DNA of 19,582 bases, from NCBI GenBank assembly GCA_002299125.1, contig DBNU01000117.1, forward strand, positions 1 through 19,582, read 5' to 3'. Under the pieces are notes generated by a model. The model saw only the letters and a list, made by a program, of their open reading frames with translations. It was not told the origin of the DNA and did not search any database. The position numbers and the translations under genes were made by a program. The DNA comes from Proteobacteria bacterium UBA664. Its GTDB lineage: Bacteria; Pseudomonadota; Gammaproteobacteria; UBA7966. Below, in pieces: positions 14,614-19,582 of this stretch (positions are counted from its first letter, which is position 1; every line of letters starts with the position of its first letter).

Positions 14614-15879
14614 GTGACCGGTCTCGGTGAACTGCGAGTGGTCGTCGTGGACGACGACCCGGTGATGTTGCGTCTGCTCGGATCGATGGTGCGTGGCCTC
14701 GGCGTTGCGGAGGTGAGTGTCCACACCGAGGCCGCAGCGGCCCTGGCTGATCCGGCGTTGTGTGATGGTCGGCCCATCTGCGTCCTGCTCGACATCAACA
14801 TGCCCGGCATGGACGGCATTGAATGCGTGCGCCATCTCGCCGAGCGGGGCTATGGCGGGATGCTCGTGCTGGTCAGTGGCGAGGATGAAGCGATGCGCCG
14901 GGCGACTGCCATGCTTGCCCAGGCGCGCGGTCTCAAGCTTGGCGGCACCCTGTCCAAACCGCCGACGCGAGCGGCCATTCTTGGTGCGCTTGCTGCCGGT
15001 TTGCCGGATGGGGCACGGACGGTGCGGGGCGCTGGCCCCAACGGCCCGTATCACTCCTTCGGTTACGCCGATCTGCAGGCCGCCCTCGCGGAGGGGCAGC
15101 TCGTCAACCACTACCAGCCGCAGGTCTCGCCGCAGACCGGCACGCTCATCGGTGTGGAGTCCCTCGTGCGCTGGCAGCACCCGGTGCATGGCCTGCTGCC
15201 ACCGGCGCAGTTCCTGGCGCTGGCCGAGCGCTACGGTCTCATCGGCGAGCTGCTCATCCAGACCCTGCGTCAGGCCTTGGGCGACCTGGCCACCTGGCAG
15301 GGGCGGGGGCACGCGCTGCGGGTGGCGGTGAACGTCTCGATGGACAACCTCTCGGTCATCAGCACTGCGGATTCCATCGCGTCTGAGGCAAGACAGGCCG
15401 GGGTCGATCCGCGCCAGGTCGTGCTGGAGGTCACGGAGAGCCGCCTCATGCGCGATCTGGCCACCGCGCTCGATGTGCTCGCACGCCTGCACCTGAAGCG
15501 CTTCCGGCTGTCGGTGGACGACTTCGGCACCGGGCACTCCACCCTCGTGGTGCTGCGTGATCTGCTCTTCGACGAACTCAAGATCGATGCCGGTTTCGTG
15601 CACCGGGCGGCCCAGGATCCGCGGCTGGCAACCTTCTTCCGCGCCAGTCAGGGGCTGGCGCACAACCTCGGCATGGAGGCCGTGGCCGAGGGGGTCGAGG
15701 ACGCCGAGGACTGGGTCTTTGCGCGCGACGAGGGTTGTGATCTCGCCCAGGGCTGGTTCATCGCCCGTCCCATGCCGGCGGATCGCCTGGAGGACTGGCT
15801 CACGACCTGGCGTCAGCGCACCGTCCGCGAACGGCTGTTCGCAAGGGGAGCGGCAAGCACGCCGGCCGGCACTGCCTGA
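14614..15879 (+). CDS. Response regulator with EAL c-di-GMP phosphodiesterase domain (RocR-like)
   Basis: This is a 421-residue protein from GTG 14614 (a GTG two codons earlier overlaps the kinase stop). The N-terminal receiver (about 5-125) has acidic residues D13-D15, phospho-acceptor D60 (VLLDINMPGMDG), S89 and K115. The C-terminal EAL domain (about 150-400) keeps the metal and catalytic set: E182 in GVESLVRW (an ESL variant), N240 (VNVS), E272 (LEVTES), D302/D303 (VDDFGTG), K323 (LKID), E359 (AEGVED) and Q379 (AQGWF). With these present it should hydrolyse c-di-GMP to pGpG, switched by phosphorylation from the upstream kinase. The REC-EAL order and size match RocR of Pseudomonas aeruginosa. 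No GGDEF domain is seen. Confidence 0.93.
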   Translation: MTGLGELRVVVVDDDPVMLRLLGSMVRGLGVAEVSVHTEAAAALADPALCDGRPICVLLDINMPGMDGIECVRHLAERGYGGMLVLVSGEDEAMRRATAMLAQARGLKLGGTLSKPPTRAAILGALAAGLPDGARTVRGAGPNGPYHSFGYADLQAALAEGQLVNHYQPQVSPQTGTLIGVESLVRWQHPVHGLLPPAQFLALAERYGLIGELLIQTLRQALGDLATWQGRGHALRVAVNVSMDNLSVISTADSIASEARQAGVDPRQVVLEVTESRLMRDLATALDVLARLHLKRFRLSVDDFGTGHSTLVVLRDLLFDELKIDAGFVHRAAQDPRLATFFRASQGLAHNLGMEAVAEGVEDAEDWVFARDEGCDLAQGWFIARPMPADRLEDWLTTWRQRTVRERLFARGAASTPAGTA

Positions 15880-15915
15880 GACCGCCGGCGGGGTGTGGTC
15901 TGCTAAGGTGCGTCC

Positions 15916-17031
15916 GTGAGCGACTACTCTTTCGTCCAGGCCATTCACTGGTATGCGCTGCCGGTGGCGCTGCGGCAGCCTTTCACCGTCGCCTCCACCT
16001 CGGTGGAGCGTCTGGGCAACTTCGCGGTTGCCATCCGGGACACCTCCGGTCGGACCGGCTGGGGCGAACTCGCCGTGCTGCCGCCCATCACGCCAGAGAC
16101 GGAGGCCACCGCGGTCATGGTCGCGGACACGGTGGCGCGGCTGTTGCTCGGCCGGCCGGTTGCTCGCGTGCGCAATCTGAGCCACGCCCTGAAAGAGGAA
16201 TTCCCCGCTTGGCCGGGGCTTCGGGCGGCGGTGGAGTCGGCCCTGCTCGATCTCTACACCCAGGCAGAGAACACGAACGTGTGGGGTCTCCTCGGCGGGG
16301 CGATGCCGGTGATCGAGAGCGACATCACAGTGCCCATCTGTAGCGCACCCGAGGCGGTGGAGCGGGTGCGTGACTGGCAGGCCCAGGGCTTCCGCATCTT
16401 CAAGTTGAAGGTGGGTCGCGATCTCGAACAGGACCTCGCCACCATCGCGGCCATCCATGCTGCCAGCGCCCCGATCGAATGGATCATCGACGCGAATGCC
16501 GGCTACACCCTCGAACAGTCTCTCGCCCTCGTGGCCGGCATGCGGGCCATTGGTGTGGGCCGCTTCGTGTTCGAGCAACCGGTGGCGGCGGCGGCGCTTC
16601 AGGATCTGGCGCGTATCGCGACCGAGCCCGGTGTGACCGTGATGGCCGATGAGTCCGCACGCACGGTGGCCGACCTCTGGCGCATCCTCGAGGTCGGTCA
16701 CGTGCAGGCGATCAACGTGAAACTCGCCAAGAGCGGGTTGTTCGAGGCCATCCGCATGGCGCGGCTGGCGCAACGGCATGGGCTCGGGCTCATGATGGGC
16801 GGCATGGTGGAGACCCGCCTCGGCATGGGCATGAGCGCACAGGTGGCGGCCGGGCTCGGTGGTTTCGGGCTGCACGACCTCGACACCCCCTTGCTGCTGG
16901 CAGAGGATCCGGTCGAAGGCGGCTACCGACAGGACGGGCCGATCATCGTGATCGACAGCGGCTGCCTGGGCCACGGTGCCGCCATCGCCCCGGGTTGGCG
17001 CTCACGCTGCGTTGCCAGCGCGGAGGTCTGA
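15916..17031 (+). CDS. Dipeptide epimerase (L-Ala-D/L-Glu epimerase-like), enolase superfamily
   Basis: The 371-residue protein starts at GTG 15916, with AAGG 7 bases upstream, 36 bases after the EAL gene. The muconate-lactonizing subgroup catalytic set is present: K163 and K165 in FKLKVG, metal ligands D192 (IIDANAGY), E220 (FEQPV) and D245 (MADES), and K269 (NVKLAKSG). The C-terminal barrel has D321-L-D323 (HDLDTP), the DxD motif that binds the substrate's amino group in L-Ala-D/L-Glu epimerases. The enzyme interconverts stereoisomers of dipeptides, typically L-Ala-D-Glu from murein to L-Ala-L-Glu so that peptidases can degrade it. It is cytosolic. The exact dipeptide cannot be fixed by eye, since this family has diversified. 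The amino-acid permease that follows fits a catabolic or recycling role. Confidence 0.88.
   Translation: MSDYSFVQAIHWYALPVALRQPFTVASTSVERLGNFAVAIRDTSGRTGWGELAVLPPITPETEATAVMVADTVARLLLGRPVARVRNLSHALKEEFPAWPGLRAAVESALLDLYTQAENTNVWGLLGGAMPVIESDITVPICSAPEAVERVRDWQAQGFRIFKLKVGRDLEQDLATIAAIHAASAPIEWIIDANAGYTLEQSLALVAGMRAIGVGRFVFEQPVAAAALQDLARIATEPGVTVMADESARTVADLWRILEVGHVQAINVKLAKSGLFEAIRMARLAQRHGLGLMMGGMVETRLGMGMSAQVAAGLGGFGLHDLDTPLLLAEDPVEGGYRQDGPIIVIDSGCLGHGAAIAPGWRSRCVASAEV
17022..17026 (+). promoter_or_regulatory. Ribosome binding site of the permease gene
   Basis: GGAGG lies in the last codons of the epimerase gene, 7 bases before the ATG at 17034. It decides this start over the longer in-frame reading from 16995. 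Confidence 0.75.
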
Positions 17032-17033
17032 GC

Positions 17034-18446
17034 ATGCGGCAGATGTGGCGAACCAAACCGCTGCCTGAGGATCCGCACGCGACCGATCACGGCCTGCACC
17101 GCTGCCTCGGGCCGCTGGACCTCGTGCTGCTCGGGATAGGTGCCATCATCGGTACCGGCATCTTCGTGCTGACCGGCAAGGCGGCCGCCAATCTGGCCGG
17201 GCCCGGGGTCGTGCTCTCCTTCGTCATCGCCGGCATCGCCTGCGGGCTGGCTGCCTTTGCCTACGCCGAACTCGCCGCCACGGTCGGCGGTTGCGGCAGC
17301 GCCTACGGCTATAGCTATGCCGTGTTCGGCGAGTTCTTCGCGTGGCTGGTCGGCTGGGGCCTGCTGCTGGAGTACGGCATGGCGGTGGCAGCGGTGGCGA
17401 ACGGCTGGTCCGCCTATCTGCAGGGCCTGCTCGCGGGCCTGGGCTGGCCATTACCGCCAGCGCTGACCCGTGGTCCTTACGCGGATGGTCTTTTCAATGT
17501 CCCCGCGGCGGCGATCGTGCTCGCGCTCATGCTGCTGCTCATCGCCGGGGTGCGTGAAAGCGCACGTTTGAATGCCATCGCCGTGGCCATCAAGCTGGTG
17601 ACGATCGCACTCTTCCTGGTGGTGGCCGTATTCCACGTCGATCCAGCCAACTGGACGGATTTCCTGCCCTACGGCTGGTATGGCACCGGCAGCAGTGGTG
17701 AGCCCGTCGGCGTGCTGGCCGGGGCGGCGCTGGTGTTCTTCGCCTACGTGGGTTTCGACGCCGTATCGACGGCCGCCGAGGAGGCCCGCGACCCGGCCCG
17801 CGACTTGCCGATCGGCATCGTCGGCTCGCTGCTCTTCTGCACGGTCATCTACGTGGCCGTTGCCGCCCTCCTGACCCTCATCGTGCCCTACACGGAGCTT
17901 GGGGTGGCCAATCCGGTCGCCTTCGGTCTCGAACGGGCCGGGGTGCGCGCCGGCTCGGCCCTGGTGAGCGTCGGTGCCATCGCCGGGCTCACCACCGTCA
18001 TGCTGGTGCTGTACTACGGGCTGACCCGCGTGATTTACGCGATGGCCCGCGATGGCCTGTTGCCGCGCAGTCTGGCCGAGGTCAACGAGCACACCCGCAC
18101 GCCGGTGACGGTGATCGTCGCCACCGGACTCCTCATGGCCGGCATGGCCGGCATGGTGCCGCTCGGCAAGCTGGCGGAGCTCGTGAACATCGGTACCCTG
18201 GCGGCCTTCGTGATGGTGTGCCTCGGCGTCGTCGTGCTGCGTCACACCCACCCCGAGCAGGCGCGCCCCTTCCGCGCCCCCTTCGGCCTGCTCCTGCCCA
18301 TCGCCGGCGCGTTCGCCTGCGCCAGTCTCATGACCTTCCTGTCGGCCGCGACCTGGGTGCGCTTCGGCTACTGGCTGCTCGCCGGCCTGCTCATCTACGC
18401 CTGCTACGGCGTGCACCACTCGAGTCTGCGGCAGCAGCAGGGCTGA
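17034..18446 (+). CDS. APC-superfamily amino-acid permease, cationic amino acid transporter (CAT) type
   Basis: This is a 470-residue integral membrane protein with about 12 hydrophobic segments. TM1 contains GIGAIIGTGIFVLTG, the unwound substrate-binding helix of APC transporters. ELAATVGGCGSAYGYSYAVF in TM3 and VFFAYVGFDAVSTAAEEARDP in TM6 are the hallmarks of the CAT family (TC 2.A.3.3, YfnA/CAT-like). It should import amino acids, often with protons. The start is set by a GGAGG site and lies two bases after the epimerase stop, so the two genes are very probably co-transcribed, and the permease may handle products or precursors of the epimerase pathway (inference). The cytosolic N-terminus (MRQMWRTKPL) and C-terminal end are short. 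Confidence 0.93.
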   Translation: MRQMWRTKPLPEDPHATDHGLHRCLGPLDLVLLGIGAIIGTGIFVLTGKAAANLAGPGVVLSFVIAGIACGLAAFAYAELAATVGGCGSAYGYSYAVFGEFFAWLVGWGLLLEYGMAVAAVANGWSAYLQGLLAGLGWPLPPALTRGPYADGLFNVPAAAIVLALMLLLIAGVRESARLNAIAVAIKLVTIALFLVVAVFHVDPANWTDFLPYGWYGTGSSGEPVGVLAGAALVFFAYVGFDAVSTAAEEARDPARDLPIGIVGSLLFCTVIYVAVAALLTLIVPYTELGVANPVAFGLERAGVRAGSALVSVGAIAGLTTVMLVLYYGLTRVIYAMARDGLLPRSLAEVNEHTRTPVTVIVATGLLMAGMAGMVPLGKLAELVNIGTLAAFVMVCLGVVVLRHTHPEQARPFRAPFGLLLPIAGAFACASLMTFLSAATWVRFGYWLLAGLLIYACYGVHHSSLRQQQG

Positions 18447-18473
18447 GGGAGAGCAATCCGCGCTGGTTTGAGC

Positions 18474-18498
18474 GTCAGACCCGCGAATTTCGCCTGAC
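18474..18498. other. Interrupted inverted repeat between permease and CzcI-like gene
   Basis: The arms GTCAG / CTGAC enclose an inner GCGAA / TTCGC pair with a four-base asymmetric bulge. It lies 28 bases after the permease stop and 46 before the CzcI-like start, so it could end the permease transcript or be an operator for the metal-efflux operon. The sequence after it is T-rich but has no clean T tract. Confidence 0.3.
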
Positions 18499-18543
18499 AT
18501 GATTCCTCTGTACTTTGGCTTCCAACCGGACTAGCTTCACGCC

Positions 18544-18894
18544 GTGCACCGTCCTGCCGTCATCCTCGTGCTCCTCTGCGCCATGCTCTGGCAGTCGGCG
18601 GCGCTCGCCTTCGTCGGCCTGACGGCAAACGCTCCGGTCGACGTGGAGCACGCGGCGATGCACTGGCAGGGTGTGAACCACCATCACCATGATGGCGGGG
18701 ACTCCCACCCGGACGACTCGCTGGAGTCGGTCAGGCATGCGGTCAGCGACCACGCCAGCGTGTCGCCCGCGCTGGCAGCTCCGCCGCCCCCGCCGCTGGT
18801 CCTCCCATCGGCTCCGGCCGTCGTCTGCGGTCTGCACGACACGCTCGTGCCCAACCCGACCCTCGACGGCCTGTTCCGCCCACCCCGGTCCTGA
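18544..18894 (+). CDS. czcI: CzcI-like histidine-rich periplasmic protein, start of a heavy-metal efflux cluster
   Basis: This is a 116-residue protein from GTG 18544; no strong ribosome site is seen. The N-terminus is a Sec signal (hydrophobic 5-22, likely cleaved after SAALA). The mature part has a His cluster NHHHHDGGDSH (45-55) and further scattered His/Asp, then a Pro-rich segment, and ends in GLFRPPRS, a C-terminal pattern I associate with the small proteins encoded just upstream of czcC. Its size, signal, metal-binding run and position before a czcC-like gene fit CzcI, a periplasmic protein of cobalt-zinc-cadmium resistance operons thought to modulate the response. The name rests on this context plus the short sequence pattern, since CzcI proteins diverge quickly. 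Confidence 0.7.
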   Translation: MHRPAVILVLLCAMLWQSAALAFVGLTANAPVDVEHAAMHWQGVNHHHHDGGDSHPDDSLESVRHAVSDHASVSPALAAPPPPPLVLPSAPAVVCGLHDTLVPNPTLDGLFRPPRS

Positions 18895-19040
18895 TCCTGA
18901 CCCGCCTCTGGACGCGGGCATTCCCATGCGAATGCCCGGCCTGCCACTGGCCTTTTCGCTCTGCGAGGTCTCGTCCGCACGTGGGCGTGACCTGACCCCG
19001 CAGCGAGCCGGTCGTGGCGTCATGAAACGTCAGGATCATC
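18895..19040 (+). promoter_or_regulatory. Leader between CzcI-like and czcC-like genes with overlapping hairpins
   Basis: This 146-base spacer has no gene. It contains CCCGC / GCGGG (18901-18918), which shares three bases with GGGCATT / AATGCCC (18916-18937), so the two stems compete. A short GGCC stem followed by TTTT comes next (about 18939-18956). Overlapping stems followed by a T run look like an attenuator, but the last stem is only 4 base pairs. Confidence 0.35.
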
Positions 19041-19582
19041 GTGAACGCTCCCCGCTGGCTGTACGCCTGCGCCGTGGCGGCTTGCCTGGCCGGCTGGTCC
19101 GGCCCGCCTCAGGCTGCCGCGTCCGCAAGGACCATCGAGGCCCCGGCAGTGCCCGAGGCCGCCATTCCTTCGCTGCCTGCCTCGTCGGCAGGCTCCGTCA
19201 CCCTGAGCGTGGCCTTGGAGGCCGCGTGGCAGCGTGCCGTCGTTGCCCGCGCGAGTGCCGGTCAGATCCGTCGCGCCGAGGCTGATCAGGCCGTCGCGGA
19301 CAGCCACTGGGCGGCACCACCGGCACTCCACTTCAGTCACCGCGACGACCAGCTCCAGAACAACGGTGGCCGGCGCGAGACTGAACTCGGCGTCACCCTG
19401 CCCCTGTGGCTGTCTGGCCAGCGGGATGCTCGCGCCGGCGTGGCGGACGCAGCGACGGCACAGGCCCAGGGGGGCGAGCGCGCAGCCCGTCTGCGGCTGG
19501 CCGGCGAGCTGCGTGAGACGGCATGGCAGCTCAACGCCGTGCAGGCGGAGACTGCCCAGATCGAGGCCCAGGTCGCGGCGCT
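19041..19582 (+). CDS. czcC: CzcC-like TolC-family outer-membrane factor, N-terminal part (3' truncated by window edge)
   Basis: The frame opens with GTG at 19041, preceded by AGGA 5-6 bases upstream, and runs open to the window end (180 residues seen). The first 27 residues are a signal peptide (hydrophobic ACAVAACLAGW, ending PQAAA). After a short Ala/Pro-rich linker comes VTLSVALEAAWQRAVVARA, the standard first helix of the OEP domain. A strand with HFSHRDDQ and then TELGVTLPLWLSGQRDARAG follows, the latter being the CzcC 'lplwlsGqr' turn. This places it in the CzcC branch of metal exporters. With the CzcI-like gene upstream, a czcCBA operon for zinc/cobalt/cadmium export very likely continues beyond the window. 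It has no ATG start, so simple ATG-only calling would miss it. Confidence 0.85.
   Translation, partial: MNAPRWLYACAVAACLAGWSGPPQAAASARTIEAPAVPEAAIPSLPASSAGSVTLSVALEAAWQRAVVARASAGQIRRAEADQAVADSHWAAPPALHFSHRDDQLQNNGGRRETELGVTLPLWLSGQRDARAGVADAATAQAQGGERAARLRLAGELRETAWQLNAVQAETAQIEAQVAA

Noticed and set aside
14371..16974. 867-residue minus-strand frame
   Set aside because: It is antisense to the REC-EAL and epimerase genes, whose catalytic residues are all intact. The His/Arg/Gly-rich translation is typical of a high-GC shadow.
1..19582. TolC-family fragments at both ends, suggesting a circular molecule cut inside one gene
   Set aside because: Joining the end to the start breaks the reading frame (a stop follows at once), and about 110 residues of a normal CzcC would be missing. 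They are more likely two separate genes.

Overview
This is a GC-rich stretch with proteobacterial gene content: Gram-negative tripartite efflux, TolC-type outer-membrane factors, lipoprotein and Tat-like signals, a hybrid kinase and an EAL protein. A gamma- or betaproteobacterium is most likely, but I cannot name the genus from sequence alone. Many genes start with GTG and most neighbours overlap by 4 bases.

Layout. (1) At 3-395 (+) is the C-terminal end of a TolC/CzcC-like outer-membrane factor. (2) At 480-4039 (-) is a compact accessory island, read right to left: a small VapB-like antitoxin with a palindromic operator just upstream, a HEPN-like protein, a ParA/MinD-like ATPase carrying an extra N-terminal domain, and a P-loop ATPase with a C-terminal winged-helix-like end. 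The last three genes overlap by 4 bases each. The 60-base samples I counted in the island and its upstream flank are about 52-57% GC, against 65-73% in flanking housekeeping genes, which suggests transfer. I do not recognise it as a named system; it is the best candidate here for an undescribed defence or toxin-antitoxin-like system. (3) At 4260-10041 (-) is an RND multidrug-type efflux operon: membrane-fusion lipoprotein, HAE-type pump, NodT-type outer-membrane lipoprotein. (4) At 10042-10385 is a 344-base divergent intergenic region rich in hairpins. (5) At 10386-15879 (+) is a signalling operon: an orphan periplasmic binding protein, a large hybrid histidine kinase and a REC-EAL c-di-GMP phosphodiesterase. 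(6) At 15916-18446 (+) are a dipeptide epimerase of the enolase superfamily and a CAT-type amino-acid permease. (7) At 18544 to the end (+) are a CzcI-like His-rich periplasmic protein and the start of a czcC-like gene, the front of a heavy-metal RND efflux operon that leaves the window.

How the parts work together. The minus-strand efflux genes should form one tripartite pump. The plus-strand binding protein probably presents a small ligand to the kinase's periplasmic domain; the kinase would then pass phosphate through its receiver and Hpt domains to the REC-EAL protein and lower c-di-GMP. The epimerase and permease follow closely and may be co-transcribed, linking murein-peptide or amino-acid use to that signal (inference). 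The end of the window starts a separate zinc/cobalt/cadmium-type export cluster.
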